From Thermoleophilia bacterium (lineage in GTDB: Bacteria > Actinomycetota > Thermoleophilia > Gaiellales > Gaiellaceae): a stretch of 53,893 nucleotides of DNA. Below, piece after piece: positions 1 through 9,118 of the stretch. The stretch lies in NCBI GenBank assembly GCA_025928515.1, contig JAICJI010000011.1, positions 1 to 53,893 of the forward strand. The letters run 5' to 3'. The translations under genes and the position numbers were made by a program. Each line of letters starts with the position of its first letter. The first letter of the stretch is position 1. The notes below the pieces were generated by a model. That model made no database searches and was not told where the DNA came from. It saw nothing but the letters and a program-made list of their open reading frames with translations.

Positions 1-35
1 AACACCTCCGTTTTCGGGGCGGAACGCGTCGCGTC

Positions 36-73
36 CCGCCGCTTCCCTAGGACTCTGTGGTGGGAAGCGGCGG
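36..73. repeat. 12-bp inverted repeat upstream of gltX
   Basis: Arms at 36-47 and 62-73 are perfect reverse complements (CCGCCGCTTCCC and its complement) around a 14-nt loop. No T-tract follows directly, so a classical terminator is not clear. It may end the transcript of the gene to the left or act as an operator. The rest of 1-130 shows no supported gene. Confidence 0.6.
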
Positions 74-130
74 ACTAGCCGTTTTGGCGGAGAACAGTTG
101 CGCGCCAGGACTCCATCGCGGGCTGAACCT

Positions 131-136
131 TACACT
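131..136 (+). promoter_or_regulatory. -10 box TACACT, leaderless gltX
   Basis: The box lies 6 nt before the gltX ATG at 143, and there is no ribosome-binding site between them. Transcription would begin at or next to the start codon. Confidence 0.5.
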
Positions 137-142
137 CGCCGG

Positions 143-1113
143 ATGCCGGTCAGAGTTCGATTTGCCCCGAGCCCGACGGGCTCGCTCCACCTCGGCAACG
201 CGCTGAGCGCCGTCGCGAACCGGCGCCTCGGCGACTGGATGCTGTTGCGAATCGACGACACGGATCCTGCGCGCAACGTTGCCGGCGGCGAGGACGCGAT
301 CGTGCGGGATCTCGAGTGGCTCGGGATCGTCTGGGACGAGGGGCCGGTGCGCCAGAGCGAACGCGCGGAGCGCCATCGCGAGGTCGGTGCGCCGCTGGGC
401 GACCGCTTCGACGGCGTGACGCTGTTCCGCGAGGACGGCTCGCCGACGTATCACCTCGCGTCCGTCGTCGACGACGTCGACTTCGGCATCACGCACGTGG
501 TGCGCGGCAACGACCACCGGCCGAACGAGGCACTGCACACGCGCCTCTTCGAAGCGCTGGGAGCGACGCCGCCGGAGTTCGTCCACCACGGGCTGATCCT
601 CGGCCCGGACGGCCGCAAGCTGGCCAAGCGTGCTCAGGGCGCGACGGTCGGATCCCTGCGCGACGAAGGGATCCCGGCCGAGGCCGTGCGGGCGTATCTC
701 GAGGAGCTCGGCATCCCGCGCCACGACGTCCACCTCGACCTCCCGCGGCTGCGGCGGCTCTCGATCGAGACGATCGGTGCGCTGAGCGACGAGGATCTCG
801 CCGCGCGGGTCGGCGTTCCAGTCTCGGTCGCCCCGGTGTTGCGCGGCGCGCGCGATCTCGTCGAGGCGCGCGCGTACGCGGAGCTCGTGCTGGAGCCGAC
901 AACGGCCGAGGTCGACGCTCCCGAGACGCTGGCGCGCTTGCGCGAGCTCGTCGAGGCGGGGCTGGAGCCCAAGGAAGTCATCCGCGAGCTCAAGGCGGTT
1001 GGCGGCGACCTGAAGGCGGTACGGCTTGCGCTGACCGGCCGCGAGCGCGGGCCGGAGCTTGCGGCGGTGATCGCGGCCCTGCCGCGCGACGAGCTCCTCT
1101 CTAGGCTGGAGAG

Positions 1114-1117
<4 letters not shown>
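143..1117 (+). CDS. gltX: Compact glutamyl-tRNA synthetase
   Basis: Class I aminoacyl-tRNA synthetase that charges tRNA with glutamate. The Rossmann motif FAPSPTG is followed by HLGN (the HIGH equivalent, residues 16-19), and KLAKR (159-163) replaces KMSKS. At 324 residues it is much shorter than the usual ~470. The segment between QSER and the PTYH motif is shortened, which removes the cysteine-containing insertion, but a short C-terminal helical anticodon-domain remnant remains (EPKEVIRELK onward, then LALTGRERGP). That tail argues against GluQ, which lacks an anticodon domain. The start at 143 rather than 98 is chosen because family homology begins there and a -10 box sits 6 nt upstream. 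The stop overlaps cysS as ATGA. Confidence 0.85.
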
Positions 1118-2381
<1,264 letters not shown>

Positions 2382-2385
<4 letters not shown>

Positions 2386-3092
2386 CCCGCGAGCTCGTCT
2401 ACGGGCGCCGCTCGGCGCGCGAGGCTCTCCGCGGGCCGCGAGAGGTGCTGGAGCTGTGGGCGAGCGAGCGTGCGGTGCGCAGCGAGGAGTGGCTGCGCGA
2501 CATCGAGCGGCCGCGCGTGCAGACGAAGCTCGAGCGCGATCTCTCGGAGGCCGCCGGGACGCGCGACCATCAGGGCGTCGTCGCGTGGTGCGAGCCGTTT
2601 CGCTACGCCGACGCGTTCGAGCTCGCGACCGGCCCGGCGCCGCTCCTGGCGTGTCTCGACCAGGTGAGCGACCCGCGCAATCTCGGGGCCGTGATCCGAA
2701 GCGCCGAGGGAGCGGGAGCGAGCGGCGTCGTCGTCCCTGCGCACGGCTCCGCACGTGTAACCGCTGCGGTGTGTCGGTCCTCGGCGGGAGCCGTCGAGCA
2801 TCTCCCGGTTGCGGTCGTGCCCAACCTCGCCCGCTACCTCGCCGAGATCAAGAGCGGAAACCTCTGGATCGCCGGCGCCGTGGGCGAGTCGGGGACGCCG
2901 ATGTGGAAGGCCGACCTGTCCGGCGGGCTGGCGTTCGTCTTCGGGGCCGAAGGCAAGGGCCTGCGTCCGCTCGTCAGGCGCACGTGCGATCTCGAGGTCT
3001 CGATCCCGCAAGTCGGCTCGGTCGAGTCGCTGAACGTCAGCGTCGCGGCGGCCGTTCTCCTGTACGAAGCGCGGAGGCAGCGAGATGGCTGA
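2382..3092 (+). CDS. rlmB: 23S rRNA 2'-O-methyltransferase, TrmH/SpoU family
   Basis: SpoU-type SAM-dependent 2'-O-ribose methyltransferase, most like RlmB (23S rRNA G2251 in E. coli numbering). The substrate-binding N-terminal domain (LVYGRRSAREAL) is followed by the three trefoil-knot motifs: NLGAVIRSAEGAG, FGAEGKGLRP and SLNVSVAAAVLLYE. At 236 residues the length is typical. The cysS-rlmB-NYN gene order recurs in Firmicutes and Actinobacteria. The exact rRNA target is inferred from family and order, not shown. Confidence 0.9.
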
Positions 3093-3519
3093 GCCGACTC
3101 TCTACCTCTTCGACGGCTTCAACCTTCTGCACGCAGGGAGCTTCGACTCGCCGGAGGAGCTGCGCGACCTGCTCGCGAGCTGGGTTGCCGCCCAGGGCGC
3201 ACGCGGTGTACTCGTGTTCGACGGCCAAGGCACGGACGAGCGGCATGGCCCGCTCGAGGTGCGCTGGGCCGAGGATGCCGACGCGCTGCTCGAGCGCCTC
3301 GCGGCCGAGCATCGAGGCACCGAACAGGTCGCGATCGTGTCTTCCGATGCCGCTGTGCGCGGCACGACCGGCATCGAGGTACGCAAGCTCGCGTCCCAGA
3401 CCTTCCTCGGCGAGCTCTCGCGGCCGCGCCAGCCACCGGCGATCCGCGGAGACCTTCGCGACCGGCTCGATCCCGACACGCTCGCCCAGCTCGAGCGGTT
3501 ACGTCGCGGCGAACGCTAG
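3085..3519 (+). CDS. YacP-like NYN-domain ribonuclease
   Basis: A small NYN (PIN-like) domain protein like Bacillus YacP/Rae1. Acidic residues in LFDGFNLLH, LVFDGQG, AEDADALLE and VSSDAAVRG match the metal-binding carboxylate positions of the fold. Rae1 cleaves mRNA on the ribosome; whether this protein does so is inference. It overlaps the rlmB stop by 8 nt and closes the gltX-cysS-rlmB operon. At 144 residues it is a little shorter than the usual ~170. Confidence 0.8.
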   Translation: MAEPTLYLFDGFNLLHAGSFDSPEELRDLLASWVAAQGARGVLVFDGQGTDERHGPLEVRWAEDADALLERLAAEHRGTEQVAIVSSDAAVRGTTGIEVRKLASQTFLGELSRPRQPPAIRGDLRDRLDPDTLAQLERLRRGER

Positions 3520-3570
3520 GTAGCCCTAGCTTCTGAGGTCCATGACAAGCTGGGTCCAGAGCAATTGGAC

Positions 3571-3599
3571 TTGTAAAACCTTGGACCGCTTGCTATCTT
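3571..3599 (+). promoter_or_regulatory. Candidate sigH promoter
   Basis: TTGTAA (3571-3576), 17 nt, then TATCTT (3594-3599), followed by a leader of about 45 nt. The -35 match is weak. Confidence 0.35.
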
Positions 3600-3649
3600 C
3601 GCCTCGACCACAGGGTGAGACTTCAACCCTCGAGACGCCGGGAGGCGCC

Positions 3650-4318
3650 ATGGCACTGGCCGCTCGCACCGCGACAGCGCGCTCGCCACAGAAAGCCCAG
3701 AGAGAGCTCGAGGATCTCCAACTCGTCCTCAAGGCGCGGAACGGCGACAGCGTGGCGATGGACGCCCTCATCCGCCGCTACACCGGTTTCGTGCGCCTCA
3801 AGGCGAGCTCGTACTTCCTCGCCGGCGGCGACAACGACGACCTGCTGCAGGAAGGCCTGATCGGCCTCTACAAGGCCGTGCGGGACTTCCGTGCGGACAA
3901 GGAGACGTCGTTTCGCAGCTTCGCCGAGCTCTGCGTGACGCGCCAGATCATCACGGCGATCAAGACCGCGACCCGGTTCAAGCACTCGCCGCTGAACACG
4001 TACATCTCGTTCAGCCACACGCCCGCCGGGCAGGACGGCGAGGGCGACTGCACGCTCGGCGACGCGCTTCCGGGGCCGGCGGTGCACGAGCCGCCGCTCG
4101 TCGTGATCTCGACCGAGGAGCTGCAGAGCCTCGTCTTCAACCTCGGCAGCGGCCTCTCGCCGCTCGAGGCCGACGCGTTGCGTCTCTACCTCGAAGGTTC
4201 GTCCTACGAGGACATGGCCGAGGAGCTCGGGTGCGACACGAAGACGATCGACAACGCCCTGCAGCGCGTCAAGCGAAAGATCCTCGCGCACCAAAAAGGG
4301 CGCGAGGTTCTGCTCTAG
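3650..4318 (+). CDS. sigH: RNA polymerase sigma factor, SigH type
   Basis: A 222-residue sigma-70-family factor whose closest recognisable relative is Bacillus SigH. Region 2 (SYFLAGGDNDDLLQEGLIG, then YKAVRDFR) binds core polymerase and the -10 element. The stretch CVTRQIITAIKTATR is nearly identical to SigH, and region 4 ends in the helix-turn-helix KTIDNALQRVKRK. The ATG at 3650 has a GGGAGG ribosome-binding site 4 nt upstream, so this is one of the few leadered, Shine-Dalgarno-led genes here. No anti-sigma partner is adjacent. A sporulation role cannot be assumed; in non-sporulating actinobacteria this family serves other transitions. Confidence 0.9.
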   Translation: MALAARTATARSPQKAQRELEDLQLVLKARNGDSVAMDALIRRYTGFVRLKASSYFLAGGDNDDLLQEGLIGLYKAVRDFRADKETSFRSFAELCVTRQIITAIKTATRFKHSPLNTYISFSHTPAGQDGEGDCTLGDALPGPAVHEPPLVVISTEELQSLVFNLGSGLSPLEADALRLYLEGSSYEDMAEELGCDTKTIDNALQRVKRKILAHQKGREVLL

Positions 4319-4325
4319 CGAGCGC

Positions 4326-4331
4326 TACGCT
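4326..4331 (+). promoter_or_regulatory. -10 box TACGCT for tRNA-Thr
   Basis: The box ends 9 nt before the first base of the tRNA. Confidence 0.4.
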
Positions 4332-4340
4332 GGATGCCGC

Positions 4341-4413
4341 GCCGGAGTAGCTCAGCTGGTAGAGCAACGCCCTTGTAAGGCGTAGGTCGTCGGTTCGAGC
4401 CCGACCTCCGGCT
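4341..4413 (+). tRNA. tRNA-Thr (anticodon TGT)
   Basis: A full cloverleaf can be drawn. The acceptor GCCGGAG pairs with CTCCGGC, the D arm reads GCTCAGCTGGTAGAGC, the anticodon stem ACGCC/GGCGT holds the loop CTTGTAA, and the T arm is GTCGG-TTCGAGC-CCGAC. CCA is not encoded. Anticodon TGT reads ACN threonine codons. Confidence 0.97.
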
Positions 4414-4418
4414 CTCTC

Positions 4419-4793
4419 TCAACTCCGGCCGCGCTGTGCTTCCTCGACCAGCTTCGGCGGCGCCACCTCCGCATAGGCGTCTTCGATGATTCCCGCGATC
4501 TCGCCGCGGTCGAAGTCCCGGTCGAGCCGGACGCCGATCCAGCCGCGATGCCCGAAGTACGGGGGCACGTAGAAGCGCTCCGGATCTCCCTCGACGAGCA
4601 TCGCCTGCATGCCGTCGGGCGCCGCGCAGACGAGGGCGTAGCGCCCGTCGCCGTGGTGGCTGTCCCAGACGGTCGCAAAGGAACGCTTGCCGCGGACGAA
4701 GAAGGTCGGGGCGCCGTGCGACGGCCGTTCGCTCGTCTCCGGGAGCGCGAGAGAGATCTCACGGACGACGCCGAGGATTTGCTGCTTCGTCAC
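4419..4793 (-). CDS. MmcQ/YjbR family protein
   Basis: A 124-residue protein of the MmcQ/YjbR (CyaY-like fold) family. The recognisable pattern is LALPETSERPSHGAPTFFVRGK, broken here by position, then VEGDPERFYVPPY and GHRGWIGVRLD near the middle. The family is described as possibly DNA-binding but has no firm biochemical role. Its start overlaps the stop of the receiver-domain gene by 4 nt (ATGA), so it is the last gene of a minus-strand group that begins with the secreted proteins. Confidence 0.85.
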   Translation of the reverse strand: MTKQQILGVVREISLALPETSERPSHGAPTFFVRGKRSFATVWDSHHGDGRYALVCAAPDGMQAMLVEGDPERFYVPPYFGHRGWIGVRLDRDFDRGEIAGIIEDAYAEVAPPKLVEEAQRGRS

Positions 4794-5185
4794 GAACGGG
4801 ATCTTGCCCGCCGCTCGAGGAGTGCTGCGAGCACGCGCAACAACTCGTCTGCGAGCCGCGCCTTGCGGACGTAGTCGTCGGCGCCGGCACGCCGGATCTC
4901 GAGCACGCGTTCCTCGTAGTCGTGGCCGCTCACGGCGACGATGGGGAGCTCCGGCGCGGCCGCGCGCAGGAGCTTCGTCGCCTCGACTCCGTCGAGCACG
5001 GGCATCTCGATGTCCATCACCACGCCGTCGGGATCCAGCCGCTCGGCGAGCGCGACCGCCTGCCGGCCGTCGCCCGCACGCCCGGCAACGGTGAAGCGCT
5101 CGTCCTGCTCGAGCAGGAGGGCTATGGAGTCGAGGAACGACTTGTCGTCCTCGGCGACGAGAATCCGAAACGGCTGCAGCGACAC
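4790..5185 (-). CDS. Stand-alone response-regulator receiver domain
   Basis: A 131-residue CheY-like receiver with no output domain. The acidic pair is in ILVAEDD, the phosphorylated aspartate is in VVMDIEMPVLDG, Ser takes the conserved Thr/Ser place in VAVSGHD, and the conserved Lys is in YVRKA. No histidine kinase is adjacent. The GTG start lies 64 nt inside the end of the upstream secreted-protein gene in another frame, and no later start would keep the acidic pair, so the overlap appears real. It may act by protein contact, but the partner is unknown. Confidence 0.88.
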   Translation of the reverse strand: MSLQPFRILVAEDDKSFLDSIALLLEQDERFTVAGRAGDGRQAVALAERLDPDGVVMDIEMPVLDGVEATKLLRAAAPELPIVAVSGHDYEERVLEIRRAGADDYVRKARLADELLRVLAALLERRARSRS

Positions 5186-6717
5186 CTCTCGCCGGAGGTC
5201 TCCCCGCCGGGCGCGAATGGCAATCCGCTGCTCAGGTCGATAGTCAAGGTTTGGCTCGTTCCGTGCACCGTCGCGACGAGCGACAGCGTCTTCCCGTTGC
5301 CGCTCTGGCGAGTGGCTGTGAGCGGCGCGCTCGTCGTCGACGAGCCCATCGGGATCGTCAGGGCGCCGAGTCCGAGCGGGTCGATCGAGCCCTCCCCGGA
5401 GGCTGCGAGATCGATGCCGATGCCGGGACCGGTGTTCGTGACCGGATGCCCGAGCCGATCGACGAGCGTCAGCGACGCGGTCAGCGTCTTGTCGGTCTGC
5501 TCACCGTTGCCCTCGCCGTACGAGCTGCAGACGACCGACCCCATCTCGCCGGAGCAGATCACGTCGGGGCTCGGGTGGATCGTCTCGTTCGACAGGACGA
5601 CGCCCGCAGCGGGGCCTGCGACGTAGCTCACCTGCGCGTGGGACTGGACAGCACTGCCGCTTTCGACCGGGCTCCCGTCGAGAGTCGCGACGAAAGTCCC
5701 GCTGCCGGTCGCCGTCGGAGCGGTCACGGTCGCGTCGTAGGTGCCGTCGCCGTTGTCGGTGACCGGGCCGATCGTCCCGGTTCCGGACGACCGGGCGACG
5801 CTGACGGTCGCGCCCCCGCTCGCCTCGTCGTTGCCGTTCGCGTCCTTGGCCTGCACGGTCAGGACTCGGGTTGCCGCCCCGTCGGCGACGATGGACGACG
5901 TGACCGGCGTCAGCGTCGACTCGGCGGGGTCCGGCGCGCCCGGGGTCACCGTGAAGCCGAGCACGCTCGAGACGGTCGCGCCGGGCCCGTTCAGCGTGGC
6001 GGTCGCCGTCAGACCGACCGGTCCTGCGAGGACGCCGGTGATGCTCGCGGTTGCCGTTCCTGCCGCTGCTAGCGCGCTTCCCAAGCCCGCAACCGATCCG
6101 CTCCCACTCGCCTGGCTGAATTCGATCTCGATGCCGCCTTCAGGCCCGGAGGTCACGCCGTTCCCGGCGTCGTCCTCGATCGTGGCGGTGAGCTCCCTCG
6201 TCGAGCCGGAAGCGAGATCTTCCGTCGAGCCTGAGAGCACGATCCGGGCTGCGGCTCCAGAGGTCAGCGTCACCGGTGCGGCGTCTGCGATCGTCGCTGT
6301 CCACGATCGCCAGACGGCCGTGACCGTGTAGTCGTAGCTGCCCTTGCTCAGTCCGCTGTCGGTGCAACTCGTGTCACCGGTTGGTGCGGTCGGATCGCCG
6401 CACGGGCCTCCCGCCGGTGTCCCGTCGCGGCTCACGTAATAAGACACAGAGCCGCCGATCGGAGCAGGGACGGCGTTCCAGGAGAGCTCCACCGTCCCCG
6501 CTCCGGGCTTCGTAGTCAACTCGTTCGGAGCGTGCAGCACGCCCGCCGTGGCACCGCCGCGTCCGGCGGCGGTACCCCCGTAGAAGGCGAGCGCGCTCCC
6601 GGTGAACACCGCAGTCGCGATCACGGCAGCGGCGAGCCCGCACAGCCATGCGTTTCTCCTGCTCGATCTCGGTTGAATTTTCACGTCGTTCGGATCGAAG
6701 AGGGTGGAGAGGCGCAC
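5122..6717 (-). CDS. Secreted multi-domain Ig-like protein
   Basis: About 531 residues. A basic start and hydrophobic segment (GLAAAVIATAVFTGSALAF) look like a signal peptide or anchor. A fibronectin-III-like stretch follows (GAGTVELSWNAVPAP to YDYTVTAVW), then at least three bacterial Ig-like (invasin/BIG-type) repeats, recognisable by VTLTSGAAARIVLSGS, ITGVLAGPVGLTATA and TVQAKDANGNDEASGGATV. The GTG at 6717 is chosen because GGAGGGG lies 6 nt upstream; alternatives are 6732 and 6684. The last ~30 residues are low in structure and overlap the receiver gene. Likely a cell-surface or extracellular structural protein, co-transcribed with the SipW-type protein upstream. Confidence 0.75.
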   Translation of the reverse strand: MRLSTLFDPNDVKIQPRSSRRNAWLCGLAAAVIATAVFTGSALAFYGGTAAGRGGATAGVLHAPNELTTKPGAGTVELSWNAVPAPIGGSVSYYVSRDGTPAGGPCGDPTAPTGDTSCTDSGLSKGSYDYTVTAVWRSWTATIADAAPVTLTSGAAARIVLSGSTEDLASGSTRELTATIEDDAGNGVTSGPEGGIEIEFSQASGSGSVAGLGSALAAAGTATASITGVLAGPVGLTATATLNGPGATVSSVLGFTVTPGAPDPAESTLTPVTSSIVADGAATRVLTVQAKDANGNDEASGGATVSVARSSGTGTIGPVTDNGDGTYDATVTAPTATGSGTFVATLDGSPVESGSAVQSHAQVSYVAGPAAGVVLSNETIHPSPDVICSGEMGSVVCSSYGEGNGEQTDKTLTASLTLVDRLGHPVTNTGPGIGIDLAASGEGSIDPLGLGALTIPMGSSTTSAPLTATRQSGNGKTLSLVATVHGTSQTLTIDLSSGLPFAPGGETSGERCRCSRFGFSSPRTTSRSSTP

Positions 6718-6757
6718 ACCGCGCCCCTCCACCCGGGTAGTCGGCGATTCCTGCTGT

Positions 6758-7849
6758 CTAGCCTGCGGTGAAGCTCAGATTGACGGTCGCTCCCTCGCAA
6801 TTGTCCTGGTTGTTGCCGTCGTCGTTCATGGAGATCGAAGCACCCGAAGGCGAGTAGAACGTCGTGCCCGTCGGGACGTTCGTGTTGATCACGCTCGGCT
6901 GAGAGATCGGGTACATCGAGGTGTCGCAGGCCTCGATCGAGCCGTCGGTGCCCTGGCCGCTGAGCCCGTTGGCCGCGATCGTGACGCTGTGCACGTACAC
7001 GCTCGCGTTGCCCGGGTTCGTGATCGCGAAGTCCACCGGCTCGGCGGGCCCACCCGGGTACAGGGACGGGACGACGCCGCCGAGGACGTTGAACTCCACT
7101 GCCGGAATGTCGGCGTTGCCCGCAGCAACTTCCGCGTTGGTGCCGTAGGCGCCGGGGTTGCCGGGCGCCTCCGTACCGCAGTTCGTCTGCACCTCGGCGA
7201 AGCCCGTGCCCGGCGTGGTGCAGGCCGGGAAGTCGCCGTCGATTCCGGGGCCCGCTGCAGTGTTGATCCACACGTGGCCGGGCGCGGAATCCGTGCCGAC
7301 GGAGAGGTTGTTCGGGGAGCTCGAGAGCGCGACGTTCAGGCCGCCGGCCGCGCCGGACGCGTCGAATGAGATCTTGTAGACGAACTCACGCGAGACGAGG
7401 TTGTTGAACGGGAAGCTCACGGTCGTCACCGTCGGCCGCCCGTCAGGCTGCGCCGCGGGGATGTTCGGGGTGACCGTCGAGCTCGGGCCGCCCACGATCG
7501 ACAGCGTGATCGGCACGTTGTTGAAGTGCCCGCCCCAGTTCCGGAACGCCACGACGGCACCGGTCAGGCGCTGAAGTCCCGGCTTGGCGAGCTTGATCTC
7601 GTTGCCGAACTCGGTGACCTGCGCGCACTGGAAGCACTGATCCTGGTGGTATGCGTTGCTCGGGATCAGGCTGTCGTAGCCCGCGCCGATCTGGGTGACG
7701 GTGAGGCTGGCAGGCGTGGCCGTCTGTGCCGACCCCGAGCCCGTCCCGCTCCCGGTGAAGTACGCGTACGCCGCAAAGGCAGCCGCCGCTGCGACGACGA
7801 GTGTGGCGAAGAGGGCGATGCCCTTCTTGGCTCTGATGAACCGCTTCAC
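6758..7849 (-). CDS. Secreted protein with SipW-type signal peptide
   Basis: 363 residues. The basic start VKRFIRAKKG is followed by a hydrophobic core and then AYAYFTGSGTGSGSA. That resembles the SipW-dependent signal of TasA/CalY-type matrix proteins (A-x-F-x-S/T with small residues). The mature part is rich in Gly, Asn and Thr, probably beta-sandwich, with cysteines in DQCFQCAQ, PACTT, TNCG, EACDT and DNCEG. The GTG at 7849 is preceded by GGGGAGG; the longer frame upstream to 8053 is the leader. The gene heads an operon with the Ig-like protein, receiver and YjbR genes. A role in extracellular matrix is inference; no SipW peptidase gene is in the window. Confidence 0.75.
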   Translation of the reverse strand: MKRFIRAKKGIALFATLVVAAAAAFAAYAYFTGSGTGSGSAQTATPASLTVTQIGAGYDSLIPSNAYHQDQCFQCAQVTEFGNEIKLAKPGLQRLTGAVVAFRNWGGHFNNVPITLSIVGGPSSTVTPNIPAAQPDGRPTVTTVSFPFNNLVSREFVYKISFDASGAAGGLNVALSSSPNNLSVGTDSAPGHVWINTAAGPGIDGDFPACTTPGTGFAEVQTNCGTEAPGNPGAYGTNAEVAAGNADIPAVEFNVLGGVVPSLYPGGPAEPVDFAITNPGNASVYVHSVTIAANGLSGQGTDGSIEACDTSMYPISQPSVINTNVPTGTTFYSPSGASISMNDDGNNQDNCEGATVNLSFTAG

Positions 7850-8036
7850 TTGCTGACCTCCCCTCCGCAGGTGCGGAGACGTTTGGTTGTGCCGCAGCGG
7901 AGGGCCGCCGCCGGCCTGGTCGTGCGCGGTGGAGAGCCGCCCGCGAACTTGCTTCGCGAGCAGCGCGCAGCGCCGGTCCGTAACCGCTCGATCTCGTGAC
8001 TTCTCGCCCCATTCCTCGGGCCGCTTCGAGCGGCTG

Positions 8037-8055
8037 CGGTGGAGCCGTTCCACCG
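8037..8055 (-). repeat. Hairpin at the 5' end of the SipW-type gene leader
   Basis: A perfect 7-bp stem (CGGTGGA/TCCACCG) with a 5-nt loop. It sits where transcription from the predicted promoter would begin, so it could cap the ~200-nt 5' leader. Confidence 0.5.
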
Positions 8056-8061
8056 GAGTCC

Positions 8062-8091
8062 TATGTAATTGGGAAAAGGTGGCGCTTACAA
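8062..8091 (-). promoter_or_regulatory. Candidate promoter of the secreted-protein operon
   Basis: On the minus strand, TTGTAA (8086-8091), 18 nt, then TACATA (8062-8067). It would give a leader of about 205 nt ending in a strong ribosome-binding site. The region 7850-8125 holds no other supported gene. Confidence 0.35.
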
Positions 8092-8125
8092 CTGGACCGC
8101 AGTACGAACCACCCCGGACGATGGG

Positions 8126-9106
8126 CTAGTCGCGCGGCGCTCCTCGGCTCGCAAGTGCCTGCTCGAGGTCGGCCCACAGCGTCTCGGCATCCTCGAGGCC
8201 GGCGCTCACCCGGAGCAGCCCCGGCGGGACGCGGTCGCCCTCCCAGCGGCGACGGCTCTCGATGAAGGTCGTGACGCCGCCGAGCGAGGTGGCATTGACG
8301 ATCGCTCTGGTCGACGTCTCCACCGTGCGAGCCGTCTCGGCGTCGGCGACGTCGAACGAGAGCAGGCCGCCGAGGCCGGGGTAGCGGACGGTCTCGGCCG
8401 CCGGGTGGGCTCGCAGCCGCTCGGCGAGAAACGCGGCCGTCTCCCCCTGCCGCCGCACGCGGAGCTCGAGCGTCTTCAGGCTGCGGAGGAGCAGCCACGC
8501 CGGGTCGGGTGCGGCCACGATGCCGGTGCGGCTGCGAAACGTGAGCAGCTCCCGGGTCGCGGCGGCGTCGCGGCAGATGACGGCGCCGAGCAGCGCGTCG
8601 TCGTGCCCGGCGAGGTATTTCGTCGCGCTGTGCAGGACGAAGTCGGCACCGTGCTCGAGCGGGCGCAGGTTGATCGGTGTCGCGACCGTCGAGTCCACGA
8701 CGACCGGCGCCGGATGCGCAACGGCCGCCTCGAGATCCGGCATGGTCAGGTACGGGTTGGAGGGCGCCTCGAGCCAGACGAGTTGCACGCCGTCGGGCGG
8801 AGGACCGGTCTGGTCGAACTCGACGACGCGAATCCTCCACGGCGCGAGCGCCGCGAGCGTGAGGCCCGTGCCGTAGTACCCGCCGCCCACGAGCGCGATC
8901 GTGTCCCCGGGCGCGAGCAGAGACAGGACGAGCGCCGTCGTCGCGCCGGCTCCGGACGGGAAGAGGAGCGCGGTGCCGCCGTCCAGCTCCCCAAGCGCCG
9001 CCTCGGCGGCGGCCACGGTCGGGCTGCCGAAACGCTGGTAGCTGAACTCGCCCGGCTCGCCCTGCTCGTCGTACGGCCAGATCGTCGACCGGTCGAGCGG
9101 CTCCAT
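8126..9106 (-). CDS. Cys/Met-metabolism PLP enzyme (cystathionine gamma-synthase-like)
   Basis: A 326-residue fold-type I PLP enzyme. PSGAGATTALV binds the cofactor phosphate, VVDSTVATP carries the aspartate that pairs with the pyridine nitrogen, and SATKYLAGHDD carries the PLP lysine, as in cystathionine gamma-synthase/lyase. It is ~50 residues shorter than usual, mainly at the N-terminus. The exact reaction (gamma-synthase, gamma-lyase or methionine gamma-lyase) cannot be told from sequence. It has its own TAGGCT box 6 nt before the ATG, although an MFS gene ends just upstream. Confidence 0.85.
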   Translation of the reverse strand: MEPLDRSTIWPYDEQGEPGEFSYQRFGSPTVAAAEAALGELDGGTALLFPSGAGATTALVLSLLAPGDTIALVGGGYYGTGLTLAALAPWRIRVVEFDQTGPPPDGVQLVWLEAPSNPYLTMPDLEAAVAHPAPVVVDSTVATPINLRPLEHGADFVLHSATKYLAGHDDALLGAVICRDAAATRELLTFRSRTGIVAAPDPAWLLLRSLKTLELRVRRQGETAAFLAERLRAHPAAETVRYPGLGGLLSFDVADAETARTVETSTRAIVNATSLGGVTTFIESRRRWEGDRVPPGLLRVSAGLEDAETLWADLEQALASRGAPRD

Positions 9107-9112
9107 CGGTCG

Positions 9113-9118
9113 AGCCTA
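9113..9118 (-). promoter_or_regulatory. -10 box TAGGCT, leaderless PLP-enzyme gene
   Basis: The box lies 6 nt before the ATG at 9106. It overlaps the stop codon of the upstream MFS gene. Confidence 0.5.

Noticed and set aside
316-1104. Long Arg/Ala-rich frames overlapping gltX and most other genes
   Set aside because: They are shadow frames of high-GC genes with no family similarity.
8056-8125. c-di-GMP riboswitch in the SipW-type leader
   Set aside because: A few similar bases but no conserved core.
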